This document shows positions 50,127 through 60,082 of a stretch of DNA of 64,000 nt, piece after piece; the first letter of the stretch is position 1, and each line of letters opens with the position of its first letter. The stretch comes from Bacteroidota bacterium (lineage in GTDB: Bacteria; Bacteroidota; Bacteroidia; Chitinophagales; Chitinophagaceae), in contig JAFDXN010000025.1 in NCBI GenBank assembly GCA_018267915.1, positions 310,001 to 374,000 of the forward strand. The letters run 5' to 3'. The position numbers were made by a program, and so were the translations under genes. The notes beneath the pieces are model-generated. The model saw only the letters and a list, made by a program, of their open reading frames with translations, made no database searches and was not told where the DNA came from.

Positions 50127-50145
50127 TAAAAGCTTCTTATAGAAG

Positions 50146-50170
50146 GCCCCGTGGTTCGCGGGGCTTTTTT
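50146..50170 (+). terminator. Rho-independent terminator
   Basis: GCCCCG (50146-50151) pairs with CGGGGC (50159-50164), followed by six T residues, closing the second lipoprotein gene. Confidence 0.85.
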
Positions 50171-50336
50171 CATTTAAAAGGAAGCGGTATTTGTTTTTTT
50201 ATTATCTTCGCCATCCATATTTTATTCAGGCGGAGCAAGGTATATATCAATATTTTGTTTTCGTTTTGTTAAGGAGGAGAACGGGGGAGACAACATATTT
50301 AATGTTTATTATTTTTAGCCTCCAATCTAAAATGTT

Positions 50337-51695
50337 ATGAAGAAAACTCTCCTTCTTTTCCTTTTACTCGCTGCAGTAATAGGGTCGTGTAAAAAAGACA
50401 AAAAATCCGGGAACAATTTCGAGTATGAAATACAGAACCTTACCGACCTGAGCATACAGGCCGGCGATACTGTATACATGAATATCGGTGTAAAACTACT
50501 GAGCGGTGAGCCGGGCGATGTGAACCTTGCGGTTACCGGCCTTCCACCCGATGTGAGCGCGACACTGAGCTCGGGCGGCAGCACCCCGGATTTCAACTCA
50601 GTGATCATGTTTGTTGCGAACAAAAAAGTGATCAACGGCATCTTTCCGCTCAAGCTTATAGCTGCAACGCTTTCTGAGCGGAGGGTGTATAACTTCAAAC
50701 TCACCGTTGGTGGCACAGACACTACCGGCGATACGACCCACCACGATGCGTTCACCTATGCGGTGAACAACGTAACGGATATGAGTGTGCAACAAGGGGG
50801 CACAGCTACAAAGAATCTAGAGGTAAAACTGCTGACGGGCACATCTGAAAATGTGAGCCTGGCGCTTACAGGATTGCCCAGCGGCGTTACTTCGAGCTTT
50901 AGCGCGACAAGCGGCACGCCATCATATAACTCAACGCTGACCATCAATGCCAGCGCGAGTGCAGCGACAGGTATCTACCCAGTGGTGCTTAAGTCGACCA
51001 GCACGGCTGGCACACAGACCTACAATTTTGACATTACGGTGAGCAGCGCTACCACTGCCTTTGATTATAATGTTACTGGCGTGAGTGATGTGAATGTGCA
51101 GCAGGGCAACAGTGGCTCTCTGTCGCTGGCTATCAACAAGACATCGGGTACAGCTGAAACAGTGAACCTGTCGGTGGACGGTCTGCCTTCGGGCGCTACT
51201 GCAAACTTCAGCCCGGCGAGCGGTATGCCTAACTTCAGCTCTACGTTGACCATTAATACCACTGCAAGCCTGGCACCCGGCACTTACCCGCTTAAAGTGA
51301 AGAGCACCAGTGCCAGCACTGCTGCCAAGAACTATAGCTTTAACCTGGTAGTGACCGGTACCACTTCAGACTGCGCACAGAGTGTGGCAGGCAACTATAC
51401 ATCGCAGGACAGCTGTACCGCCAGCGCAGGCGCACCGGTGATCACTAAAACGGGTACTAATGCTATCAAGATCACCGGGCTTGCAGGCTATGCTACCTAT
51501 TTGGTAGATGCCACAGCCACAGTAAACTGCAACAACCACACGGTAACCATACCGTCGCAGGCTATTACGGCAATACCAATACCCGGTGCAACGATATCGG
51601 GTACCGGTACATTTACCAACAATACAATGACCATTCACTACACGATCAGCGTGCTTACTTACACACAAACATGTAAGACGGAGCTGAGCAGGTAA
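50337..51695 (+). CDS. Lipoprotein with three VTP-type beta domains, related series 3
   Basis: The 452-residue product has a lipobox (VIGSC) and three tandem domains of about 100 residues (from residues about 24, 142 and 240), each with V-Q-x-G, L-(T/S)-G-T-x-E-N-V, GLPSGVT-like and GTYPxxLKST strands. A C-terminal domain (residues about 345-452) shares CxxSVAGNYTSQDSC and ISGTGTFTNNTMTIHYT with the other two proteins. Domains 2 and 3 are close to each other, which suggests recent duplication. The role may be adhesion or matrix building. Confidence 0.75.
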   Translation: MKKTLLLFLLLAAVIGSCKKDKKSGNNFEYEIQNLTDLSIQAGDTVYMNIGVKLLSGEPGDVNLAVTGLPPDVSATLSSGGSTPDFNSVIMFVANKKVINGIFPLKLIAATLSERRVYNFKLTVGGTDTTGDTTHHDAFTYAVNNVTDMSVQQGGTATKNLEVKLLTGTSENVSLALTGLPSGVTSSFSATSGTPSYNSTLTINASASAATGIYPVVLKSTSTAGTQTYNFDITVSSATTAFDYNVTGVSDVNVQQGNSGSLSLAINKTSGTAETVNLSVDGLPSGATANFSPASGMPNFSSTLTINTTASLAPGTYPLKVKSTSASTAAKNYSFNLVVTGTTSDCAQSVAGNYTSQDSCTASAGAPVITKTGTNAIKITGLAGYATYLVDATATVNCNNHTVTIPSQAITAIPIPGATISGTGTFTNNTMTIHYTISVLTYTQTCKTELSR

Positions 51696-51715
51696 ATAGC
51701 ACATTAGCAAATAAT

Positions 51716-51748
51716 AAAGGGAGCGGGCGATATCCGCTCCCTTTTATT
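51716..51748 (+). terminator. Rho-independent terminator
   Basis: AAAGGGAGCGG (51716-51726) pairs with CCGCTCCCTTT (51734-51744), followed by T residues, ending the lipoprotein series. Confidence 0.85.
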
Positions 51749-51874
51749 TTGAGGTGGACCTTAAAAGGAATGTGACTACACGAACGTCTAATCCTGAGGT
51801 GGACATCCTAGATGTATTGTTCTTTTTGATTATTTTGTCGGACATTATCAGCGTCCGGACTTTTATTTAGCTCC

Positions 51875-53809
51875 ATGAAACTGCGCTTTCTTTTAGGGAT
51901 GGTTCTTGCCTTTGCTTTTAGCACAGGCTGCAAGCCGTTTAAGAAAACCCCTAAAGCCAATAACGGTTACCTGGACCTTAGCGCATGGGACCTTAAAAAG
52001 GATGGCAATATTAAGCTGGATGGTGAATGGACGTTCTACCCCGACCAGTTGCTGACGTCCACCGAAATACAAAAGGACAGCACGGGGCATAAACCCACCT
52101 ATCTTAAAGTTCCCGGCTTCTGGAACATACAACAGGACACTAAAAAACCGGGGCTGGGATATGGAACTTATCACCTGCATGTCAAAGGACATTTCCCATC
52201 TTACATCGCCCTGTATATTTTAGATGTAGGATCGGCCTATAAGCTTTGGGTGAATGACAGCCTGATGGCAACGAACGGTACGGTGGGTAAAAACGCTGCA
52301 CAGGAAGTGCCGGAGATGCGGCCGGAAATGCGCGTGATCAAGACGGCTGACGAAATGGATATCGTGGTGCAGGTATCTAACTTCTTCCATTCGAGAGGCG
52401 GCATTTGGAAGAGCTGGTCGATAGGGACTACGGAACGTTTGCTGCATCAGCGTGATGTGTCGATCATGGGGAATATCTTCCTGGTTGGTGTTTTCATTAT
52501 CCTGTTCATTTACCAGATGTTCGTTTTCTTCCTGCGGAGGAGCGAGTACACAGCGTTCTGGTTCGGGATATTTTGCCTGTTCGTTGCGGTGAGAGTACTA
52601 GTGATACAGGACAGGTACATTTACGTACTATTCCCGCATCTTAGCCTGAACTTTACATACCGCCTTGAATACCTGAGTGCCTTTGAAACGGTGGTGATCT
52701 GGGGTTTCTTCCTGCATACTTTATTTCCTTCCGAGTTCCGCAAAAGCGTGCTGCGGATATTCGGGGTTACTGCCATTGTGGAGGCTATACTTATCATTTT
52801 CCCTTCTACTTATTTCTACACCAATTTGCTGCCCGCTTTCCAGCTGGTATCGGTGATCATACTTCTTTATTACCTCGTGGTGCTGGGGCTGGCTTTGCGG
52901 CACAGACGCACCATGTCGGGCTTCCTGTTCCTGAGCCTCATCGTGGTACTGATAGCTGTGGCGAACGATATACTTTACGAGCGGCTTGTTATCAACACAG
53001 GCCTCTTTATACAGCATACGGCGTTCTTGTTTGTGATCGTACAGGCCTACCTGCTGGCCAAAAGAATATCGAAAGCCTACCAGGCGGCTGAAAACCTTTC
53101 TGCAGAGCTGAACATGGCAAACATCAACCTGGAGCACAAGGTAATGGAACGCACCAGCGAGCTGGAAGCAGAAAAGAAAAAGGCCGACGACCTGTTACTG
53201 AACATCCTTCCGGCTGAAATGGCGGAAGAGTTAAAAACAAAGGGACGCTCAGACACGCGTTCTTACGGCTCGGTCACTGTTATGTTCACAGACATGGTGG
53301 GCTTCACTATGATCAGCGAACAAATAGGTCCGGAAGCATTAGTGGAGGAAATCGATCATTGCTTCAGTGCCTTCGACAGGATAGTGGAGTCGGCGGGACT
53401 GGAGAAGATAAAAACTATTGGTGATGCCTATATGTGCGCTGCAGGACTACCGGTGCCGGGTGAAACAAACGCCGTGGACATAGTGCATGCTGCGCAAAGG
53501 ATCATCGCCTTTATGGAGCAGCGCAAAAAAGAAAAGCTAAGCAAGGGTGAAACGCCTTTCGAGATACGCATAGGTATACATACCGGGCCGGTAATTGCCG
53601 GTATCGTAGGTGTAAGGAAGTTTGCCTACGATATCTGGGGCGACACGGTGAATACGGCAGCGAGGATGGAACAAAACAGCCACACAGGAAAAATAAACAT
53701 TTCGGGCACCACTTACGAATTGGTGAAAGATCATTTCAAATGCAGTTATCGTGGCAAGATAGATGCCAAGAACAAAGGGATGATCGATATGTATTTCGTG
53801 GAAGAGTAA
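51875..53809 (+). CDS. Membrane-bound class III adenylate/guanylate cyclase with 7TMR-DISM sensor
   Basis: The 644-residue product begins with a lipobox-like sequence (AFSTGC) and a periplasmic jelly-roll domain (LKLDGEWTFYPDQL region, residues about 30-180). Seven membrane helices follow (about residues 195-390), then a coiled coil (about 405-450) and a cyclase catalytic domain (about 465-640). The catalytic domain has VMFTDMVGFT, TIGDAYMCAAGLP and WGDTVNTAARME, so the metal Asp residues and the transition-state Asn/Arg are present. It would couple a periplasmic ligand to cyclic nucleotide output. Combining a lipidated N-terminus with this sensor is notable. Confidence 0.88.
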   Translation: MKLRFLLGMVLAFAFSTGCKPFKKTPKANNGYLDLSAWDLKKDGNIKLDGEWTFYPDQLLTSTEIQKDSTGHKPTYLKVPGFWNIQQDTKKPGLGYGTYHLHVKGHFPSYIALYILDVGSAYKLWVNDSLMATNGTVGKNAAQEVPEMRPEMRVIKTADEMDIVVQVSNFFHSRGGIWKSWSIGTTERLLHQRDVSIMGNIFLVGVFIILFIYQMFVFFLRRSEYTAFWFGIFCLFVAVRVLVIQDRYIYVLFPHLSLNFTYRLEYLSAFETVVIWGFFLHTLFPSEFRKSVLRIFGVTAIVEAILIIFPSTYFYTNLLPAFQLVSVIILLYYLVVLGLALRHRRTMSGFLFLSLIVVLIAVANDILYERLVINTGLFIQHTAFLFVIVQAYLLAKRISKAYQAAENLSAELNMANINLEHKVMERTSELEAEKKKADDLLLNILPAEMAEELKTKGRSDTRSYGSVTVMFTDMVGFTMISEQIGPEALVEEIDHCFSAFDRIVESAGLEKIKTIGDAYMCAAGLPVPGETNAVDIVHAAQRIIAFMEQRKKEKLSKGETPFEIRIGIHTGPVIAGIVGVRKFAYDIWGDTVNTAARMEQNSHTGKINISGTTYELVKDHFKCSYRGKIDAKNKGMIDMYFVEE

Positions 53810-53812
53810 GAA

Positions 53813-56800
53813 CTAGCGCAAGAGCTGCACCTCACCATCTTTCTCATAGAATTTATCACCGCAACGGTAACGTACCCTGTAAAGATAAGTGCCGGGATCC
53901 TGCGGAACACCTTTGTAGGTGCCATCCCACCCCTGACCGTCGTTGTTGGTAGAGAACAACACCTGAGTGTCAAAGCGATTTCTTACTTCAAGCCTTACCA
54001 GTGTAACAGGTGCTACAGATAGTACATGGAAAACATCATTTTTGCCATCACCATTGGGTGTGAATGCGGTGGGGATACCGACGTTGCAGCAATTGCCCTC
54101 TACGTTTATTATAGCCCGGTATGGAAGTGAAGAGCAGCCATTCTCGTCAACGAGATTGAGTGACACTACCTTTTTGCCGGCCTGTTCCCATTTCACTTCG
54201 TAGGGGCCGCCATCATCTCCGCTAATAATGTCTGCTCCGTCAAAATCCCAGGTGCATTGTTCGTTACGGTATTTTGTGCTTGTGCCGATATTTACTTTTT
54301 CACCGGGGCAGGCTTCCTGGGCCATTGCAAATTCTGCCTTAGGGGCAGGTAGTACATTTACCTGGCCATCGAGCATTGCTTTATTTTTTTTGCTGCTCAC
54401 GGACAGGCTGATCTTTTTAGCGCCTTCCTCGTCCCAGCGAACTTCATATGGCCCCGCACCTGTACCACTGATGATATCTCCGCCATTGAAATCCCATTTC
54501 ATTTCAGCATCTTCGTCTACATTCCCATTTACTGATATTGAAACAATATCGTTCAGGCAAACGTTGCTTTTGCTTATAACCAGGTCAAGCTTCACCGTTT
54601 CGGGAACTGGTGCAGGTGTTGGTTCATGTTTTCGAGGTGTGCGTTCCTGCTTCATTGACACCCTTCCCATGGACGCCTGAGTGGTAACCGCAACTGGCTC
54701 TGCTGCTGCAGGTTCCACCCTACCTGATACTGTTTTTTCAACCGGTGCTTCAGTAGATTCCTGATGCTTTGAGCTAACCCGACCCATTGAAGCTTGTGCT
54801 GTAATCGGAGCGGGCTTAACTTTTACAGGTTCAGTTATCGCGGACTCTTGTTTTGCAGACGGCACAACCTCGGGCTGCTGGGTTTCCTCCATTGGCTGAG
54901 GGATCGGCTCGTTCACCAAAATATCCTTGCGCAAGCGCTTACCATACCCGGGAATATTATAAGGGAGTACGAGTGAAATCGTTTTGACGCCAGGTTCGTT
55001 CCAACGCAGCACATAAGGATCGGCGCCGGTGCCGGTGCCACTTACCACAACAGCTTTGGCCAAATGCCACCTGATCTTGTCTTTGTCGCGGATCGGGTCG
55101 TCATAACTTACTTTAATCGTTTCGCCAACTTCAGCCTGGTCGGCACTTATCACGATGCCCCGATACTCTGTCGCAGGTTCTTCCTCCGAAGGTTGCACCG
55201 GTTGTGGGGCAGGTTCTACAGCAGGCACTGTTGCCGGGGCAGGTGTAACCTCCGCTGACGGGGAATTCTGCTTTACAACATCAGATGCCTCTGCTTCGTG
55301 CCTTTCCTTGATACGGTCGGCAAGAGAAGGTGCGGGTTTTTCTGCTACGATGCGAACGGGTGCGGCTGCACCGTTTTGCGCGCTCAGGGTTTTGATAACC
55401 GGTGTGGCCGTCTTTTTCAGTGAGACATTGGCTTCCGGCTTTATCGTGGCAGGAAGAACGGCAGGTTTTGCTTGATGAACCTGCGGCTGTATGGTATACC
55501 CAGGATGTCCTAATACAGCGGATACTTTGTTTGACCTTCCTCCTTTTAGCGACACTGCATATATATTGGTATAGCTGCCTGCCGATAGCCACATGATCAA
55601 AAGAGTGCCTTTTGCATCGGTGGTAAAGTATTTCATTGGCTGGCTCTTGCCGTCCTTGTCGTAATACACTTTATAAGTAGTGCTTGGCAGCAGTCCGCTT
55701 AGCGCGATCACGCCGTCGTGACCGTTCCTGACGTAAGGATCGGTGGCGCTGGCTGTAACTCCATTAAAAATCTCGGGCTCTTCGTTTGGAGTGGCCTTAA
55801 CAGAAGGCATGGGCTGCAGATTCTCCTTTACCACCACCGTTACATGCGTGGACCGGATGTGACCGTCGGGCGTAGATACTGTTAGCGTATAAACACCGCT
55901 CGCTGTGCTGGCTATGTCATTTAGCGCAGGATTTTGCGCATTCGAACTAAAATCATTAGGGCCATTCCAGCTATAAGTAGCTCCACTTATGGCTGTACTA
56001 TGCAGACGTAGGGTTGCCCCGCTGTATACGGGGGAATTGCTGCCGGCAGCGATCCTGAGCGGATGCCCCTGGGCTGAAGCCCTTGTCAGAGGAGGCGGTT
56101 TTGACTTTTGTTTTGCAACCAGCACAGGAGTGGGACGGCCTGATGTGCGGCCATTTTCTTTTATCCTCACCGGCACATCCAGATTCGGTACGCCGCCGTT
56201 CTTATTCACCACCACGGTAAAGCTAGCCGGCTGTGAATTACAACCATTCCTGGTTGCGATCACCGTATACTTACCTGAATTATAAGGCTGTGCATTCAAT
56301 ATGGTTGGTGAATTGCTTACCGTAGCGAAGCCGGGGCCAAGCCAGGTATAGCTAACGCGGTCTTCATTGCTAACGCTTAGTTTCAGCTTCTCGCCCGGGT
56401 TCACCGGCGAGTTGCTTTCAGGTACAGGTGCGGCAGGCAGCTCCGGATCCTTTAAAACAAAAGGACCGGGTTCTGTGGTACCGGCGCTGGCTGTGCTAAC
56501 TTTAATATCAGAGTAGGTACCAGCAGATAACCGGGAAAGACTGAGCGCACCGGCTGCGTTCGCTGTAAGGGTGCGAGCTTTCTGCATAACCCCGTTGCGG
56601 GCATATTCTATTGTGTAAGTAGTGTTCGGCGAAAGGCCGTGAACGTTGATGAAGCCATTGATACCCAAACAAGTCGTGGGATTAACGGTACTGATGCGCC
56701 CAATGATAACCCCGGGGTTGCTAACCGGCATATCATTCTTCACTATATTAGCCTCATCCCTGGGCGGAACGTATTCAGACCTTACCGGTTCCGGTTCTTT

Positions 56801-57799
56801 AGTATTGCAATCAGTTGAAGTCGTTACGTTAAGCGTGTCGGCGCATGTGCTTTCACTATTGCAATTACGGTAGGTAGTAGAAACAACATAAGAGCCGTTA
56901 TCTCCCTGAAGGCATATATTGTCGAAATACGCAGAAAGTTGCCCATTGGCAGAGTTAGCGGCCGGAGCTGCAGCAATCGCCCTGCCCTCTATGTCTGAAA
57001 GCTGAACTGTCTGCTTTTGTGGTTCTCCGTTTGGAATAAAGCGATAGGCAGCGTTCATCCCGGCGCTGCCCCAGCGGGTCGCATTTTTGCCTGGCAGTGC
57101 CAGTGCTTCTTTACGGCCATTCTGTATGCCGGATATAGCGGCGCCATCGTAATAATAAAGGCATGAAGGCTTATCCTTAATATATATCTCTACTATATTG
57201 GTTGTTTCGTAAAGCACCACCTGGAAGGTTGCATTATCGATGCTACAGGTGCGCAGAGGTATATTATTGTAATTTACAATAAAACGCCTATTGGGTGCCG
57301 TACCTACCGTGGCGTAATAGATACTTCCGCCGACAGAAAGGTCGAGCGCTTCGTATGCCGGCATGATAGCCGCATAAGCATAAGAGCGTGAGGGTATCTC
57401 ATTTTTTATAATTGGATCACAACGCTTGCCGATACTTTGATCGTCGAAGGAGATAATGCCATTGCTGCCTATGGCAACTGAATTATACGGTTTGCCGTAA
57501 AAACAAAATGTGAAGGGAAGCCGGATGGCCTCGCTGAAAAGATTGTTCTCGGCAGGCACAGATCCTGAACCCGGAATGTAAAAATCGTAATGTTTGTTGT
57601 AGTCTATCGAGCTATCGATAATATAGCTGTCAGTAGCGCGGATGTCGCTGAGGTTGACCGAGAGATTGAAGCAGCGGGTACCGCACAAAGCTTTATCTGC
57701 ACCGGCATCCACACTCGCTACGCTGCTGAACTGCGCAGAGGAGTTGTAACCGGTGAGCATGGTGAATGCTGCAAGTAATGCCAGGTATTTTTGCTTCAT
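53813..57799 (-). CDS. Giant PKD/Ig-repeat protein with gliding-motility-associated (T9SS type B) C-terminus
   Basis: The 1328-residue protein has a signal peptide (ending NSSAQ), an N-terminal nidogen-like domain (LPFTFCFYGKPYNSVAIGSNGIISFDD), two Ig-like modules (YTWLGPGF, YSWNGPNDF) and two fibronectin-like segments. A Pro/Glu/Ala-rich linker follows (about residues 760-1060), including a repeated ITAQASMGRVS-type motif, then three PKD-like modules (IRWHLAKAV, MKWDFNGGDI, CTWDFDGADI). The last 75 residues are the type B domain (GIPTAFTPNGDGKNDVF). It is probably a cell-surface matrix or adhesion protein. Confidence 0.9.
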   Translation of the reverse strand: MKQKYLALLAAFTMLTGYNSSAQFSSVASVDAGADKALCGTRCFNLSVNLSDIRATDSYIIDSSIDYNKHYDFYIPGSGSVPAENNLFSEAIRLPFTFCFYGKPYNSVAIGSNGIISFDDQSIGKRCDPIIKNEIPSRSYAYAAIMPAYEALDLSVGGSIYYATVGTAPNRRFIVNYNNIPLRTCSIDNATFQVVLYETTNIVEIYIKDKPSCLYYYDGAAISGIQNGRKEALALPGKNATRWGSAGMNAAYRFIPNGEPQKQTVQLSDIEGRAIAAAPAANSANGQLSAYFDNICLQGDNGSYVVSTTYRNCNSESTCADTLNVTTSTDCNTKEPEPVRSEYVPPRDEANIVKNDMPVSNPGVIIGRISTVNPTTCLGINGFINVHGLSPNTTYTIEYARNGVMQKARTLTANAAGALSLSRLSAGTYSDIKVSTASAGTTEPGPFVLKDPELPAAPVPESNSPVNPGEKLKLSVSNEDRVSYTWLGPGFATVSNSPTILNAQPYNSGKYTVIATRNGCNSQPASFTVVVNKNGGVPNLDVPVRIKENGRTSGRPTPVLVAKQKSKPPPLTRASAQGHPLRIAAGSNSPVYSGATLRLHSTAISGATYSWNGPNDFSSNAQNPALNDIASTASGVYTLTVSTPDGHIRSTHVTVVVKENLQPMPSVKATPNEEPEIFNGVTASATDPYVRNGHDGVIALSGLLPSTTYKVYYDKDGKSQPMKYFTTDAKGTLLIMWLSAGSYTNIYAVSLKGGRSNKVSAVLGHPGYTIQPQVHQAKPAVLPATIKPEANVSLKKTATPVIKTLSAQNGAAAPVRIVAEKPAPSLADRIKERHEAEASDVVKQNSPSAEVTPAPATVPAVEPAPQPVQPSEEEPATEYRGIVISADQAEVGETIKVSYDDPIRDKDKIRWHLAKAVVVSGTGTGADPYVLRWNEPGVKTISLVLPYNIPGYGKRLRKDILVNEPIPQPMEETQQPEVVPSAKQESAITEPVKVKPAPITAQASMGRVSSKHQESTEAPVEKTVSGRVEPAAAEPVAVTTQASMGRVSMKQERTPRKHEPTPAPVPETVKLDLVISKSNVCLNDIVSISVNGNVDEDAEMKWDFNGGDIISGTGAGPYEVRWDEEGAKKISLSVSSKKNKAMLDGQVNVLPAPKAEFAMAQEACPGEKVNIGTSTKYRNEQCTWDFDGADIISGDDGGPYEVKWEQAGKKVVSLNLVDENGCSSLPYRAIINVEGNCCNVGIPTAFTPNGDGKNDVFHVLSVAPVTLVRLEVRNRFDTQVLFSTNNDGQGWDGTYKGVPQDPGTYLYRVRYRCGDKFYEKDGEVQLLR

Positions 57800-58095
57800 G
57801 TCGCTTATAAAATGAATCCAAATAGCACCTGTACATTAAGCTCGTAATTGCTTAATACACCTCTCTGTTATCCAATATCCACATACGCAGGTGTGCTGTT
57901 CACAACACCTGTTGATAAGTGTAAGGGATGTAAAAGAAAAGTATTTTATCCAAAATACCAAGCGGAATAAGCGTTTTAGGCAAAATAATTTTTTGTCATG
58001 GGTGGCCACTTGCCGCGCCAAGTGGCCTGAAAGGCAAGAAAAAAGCCCCATATGGGGCTTTTCAATCATAAATATTCTTCTGATGTTAATAACTC
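57800..58095. other. Intergenic region with hairpins between typA and the giant T9SS gene
   Basis: It contains a palindromic GGCCACT/AGTGGCC pair around 58005-58027 and, next to it, the typA terminator. The remaining 200 bases toward the giant gene are AT-rich and hold no supported gene. Confidence 0.4.
58041..58062 (-). terminator. Rho-independent terminator of typA
   Basis: AAAAGCCCCA (58041-58050) pairs perfectly with TGGGGCTTTT (58053-58062) with a two-base loop, and T residues follow on the minus strand. Confidence 0.85.
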
Positions 58096-59904
58096 TTATG
58101 CTTCCGCCTTCAGCATCTTCTGGTATTTTTTGCGGTCTTCCTCATCCAGCATGATCTTACGCAGGCGGATGCTTTGAGGGGTTACTTCGATGCACTCATC
58201 CTGCTGAATGTATTCCATGCATTCCTCGAGGGTCATTTCTATTTTCGGCACTATGCGTGTAGAGTCGTCACTACCGCTGGCGCGCATGTTGGTCAGCTTT
58301 TTACCTTCGACTATGTTTACGACGAGGTCGCCCGGCTTAATGTGCTCGCCGATTATCTGGCCGCCGTATACTTCCTGGCCCGGATCGATGAAGAATGAGC
58401 CCCTATCCTGAAGCTTATCGATGGAGTAACCTGTGGCAGAACCGCCCTGTTTAGCTAAAAGTACACCGTTGTTGCGGCCCGGTATCTGACCTTTCCACGG
58501 TTTATATTCGCTGAAGCGGTGCGCCATTACCGCCTCGCCTGCAGTATTGGTAAGCATCTGCGAGCGCAGTCCTATCAAGCCACGCGATGGAATGTCGAAT
58601 TCCAGGTGCTGCATTTCGCCCTTGGTTTCCATTACCAGCATTTCGCCCTTGCGCTGTGTTACGAGGTCTATCACCTTACCGCTGAATTCTGCCGGTACGT
58701 CCACCACCAGCTGCTCATAAGGTTCACATTTTCTGCCGTCAATTTCTTTCACGATCACCTGCGGCTGACCCACGGTCAGTTCGTAGCCTTCGCGGCGCAT
58801 GGTTTCCACCAGTACGCTCAGGTGCAGGATACCACGTCCATAAACCAGGAATTTGTCGGCGTCGTCAGTTTCCTGCACACGGAGTGCCAGGTTCTTTTCC
58901 AGTTCTTTCATGAGCCTGTCGCGGATGTGACGGCTGGTAACGAACTTGCCTTCCTTGCCAAAGAAAGGTGAGTTGTTGATGCTGAACTGCATGTTCATGG
59001 TAGGCTCGTCGATATGTATCACCTCCAGTGCTTCGGGGTTATCCGCATCGGCAATTGTTTCGCCGATCTGGAAACCTTCGATACCCACTACCGCGCAGAT
59101 ATCGCCGCAGGTCACTTCAGCCACGCGCTTTTTACCCATGTCAACGAATACATAAAGCTCTTTTACCTTGCTGCGCTGCATAGTACCATCGGCCTTGCAA
59201 AGCATTACCGCCTGGCCCTCTTTCAGTGTGCCACGGGCTACCTTGCCGATAGCGATACGACCGAGGAAAGAAGAATAGTCGAGCGAGGTAACCTGCATTT
59301 GTACCGGACCTTCGTTCACTTTCGGTGCAGGTACCTTTTCGAGTATTGTATCGAGAAGTACGGTTATATCTTCGGTTGGTGTAAGCGAGGTGTTGAACCA
59401 TCCTTGCTTGGACGAACCATAGATCGTTGGGAAGTTCAATTGTTCTTCAGTAGCATCGAGCTGGAAGAACAGTTCGAAAACCGCGTCATGCACTTCATCG
59501 GGGCGGCAGTTCGGCTTGTCCACTTTGTTGATCACGACAATGGGGTGCAGACCCAGGCCTAATGCTTTTTGAAGCACGAAGCGGGTTTGCGGCATGGGGC
59601 CTTCGAAGGCATCGACCAGCAGCAATACGCCATCGGCCATTTTCAGCACGCGTTCCACTTCTCCGCCAAAGTCCGAGTGACCCGGCGTGTCGATCACGTT
59701 GATCTTAACGTCTTTGTAGGTTACTGAAACGTTCTTTGCAAGGATGGTGATACCGCGCTCACGTTCCAGGTCGTTGCTGTCCATGATGAGCTCGCCTGTT
59801 TCCTGATTGTCGCGGAATACGTTGGTAGCGTGCAGTATCTTATCCACCAGGGTGGTCTTACCATGGTCAACGTGCGCAATAATGGCGATGTTACGTATAT
59901 TCAT
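58096..59904 (-). CDS. typA: Translational GTPase TypA/BipA
   Basis: A ribosome-associated GTPase of the elongation-factor superfamily. The 602-residue product begins [19 protein letters not shown] (G1), with [18 protein letters not shown] (G3), VINKVDKPN (G4) and a C-terminal domain typical of BipA ([22 protein letters not shown]). The ATG at 59904 is the family start; the longer frame upstream crosses the leader hairpin. The promoter and a terminator-like hairpin lie in its 5' region. Confidence 0.96.
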   Translation of the reverse strand: MNIRNIAIIAHVDHGKTTLVDKILHATNVFRDNQETGELIMDSNDLERERGITILAKNVSVTYKDVKINVIDTPGHSDFGGEVERVLKMADGVLLLVDAFEGPMPQTRFVLQKALGLGLHPIVVINKVDKPNCRPDEVHDAVFELFFQLDATEEQLNFPTIYGSSKQGWFNTSLTPTEDITVLLDTILEKVPAPKVNEGPVQMQVTSLDYSSFLGRIAIGKVARGTLKEGQAVMLCKADGTMQRSKVKELYVFVDMGKKRVAEVTCGDICAVVGIEGFQIGETIADADNPEALEVIHIDEPTMNMQFSINNSPFFGKEGKFVTSRHIRDRLMKELEKNLALRVQETDDADKFLVYGRGILHLSVLVETMRREGYELTVGQPQVIVKEIDGRKCEPYEQLVVDVPAEFSGKVIDLVTQRKGEMLVMETKGEMQHLEFDIPSRGLIGLRSQMLTNTAGEAVMAHRFSEYKPWKGQIPGRNNGVLLAKQGGSATGYSIDKLQDRGSFFIDPGQEVYGGQIIGEHIKPGDLVVNIVEGKKLTNMRASGSDDSTRIVPKIEMTLEECMEYIQQDECIEVTPQSIRLRKIMLDEEDRKKYQKMLKAEA

Positions 59905-59961
59905 TTTTATTTCCGACCCCTCGTTATGCCGGGATCTTTTATACTTTCTCCCTAAAAAATA

Positions 59962-59994
59962 AAGCCTTCGCGGCGGGAATATCCGCAAGGGCTT
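59962..59994 (-). promoter_or_regulatory. Terminator-like hairpin in the typA leader (putative attenuator)
   Basis: On the minus strand AAGCCCTTGCGG pairs with CCGCGAAGGCTT (12 positions, one mismatch and one wobble) and TTATTTTTT follows, as in an intrinsic terminator. It begins a few bases after the predicted transcription start (promoter element 60008-60015) and lies 57 bases before the typA ATG. It might attenuate typA or respond to temperature; on the plus strand GTTTTT follows it too, so it could be bidirectional. Confidence 0.55.
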
Positions 59995-60007
59995 GTTTTT
60001 GGACGCG

Positions 60008-60015
60008 CAAAGGTA
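60008..60015 (-). promoter_or_regulatory. -7 promoter element TACCTTTG of typA
   Basis: Exact TAnnTTTG match on the minus strand about 104 bases upstream of the typA start, so the leader would be near 97 nucleotides. Confidence 0.6.
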
Positions 60016-60082
60016 GCGAAATAAAGCCGGACGGCGGTGTAATTATTGAGTTAATTTATATTTTACGCAGCAAATATCAATT

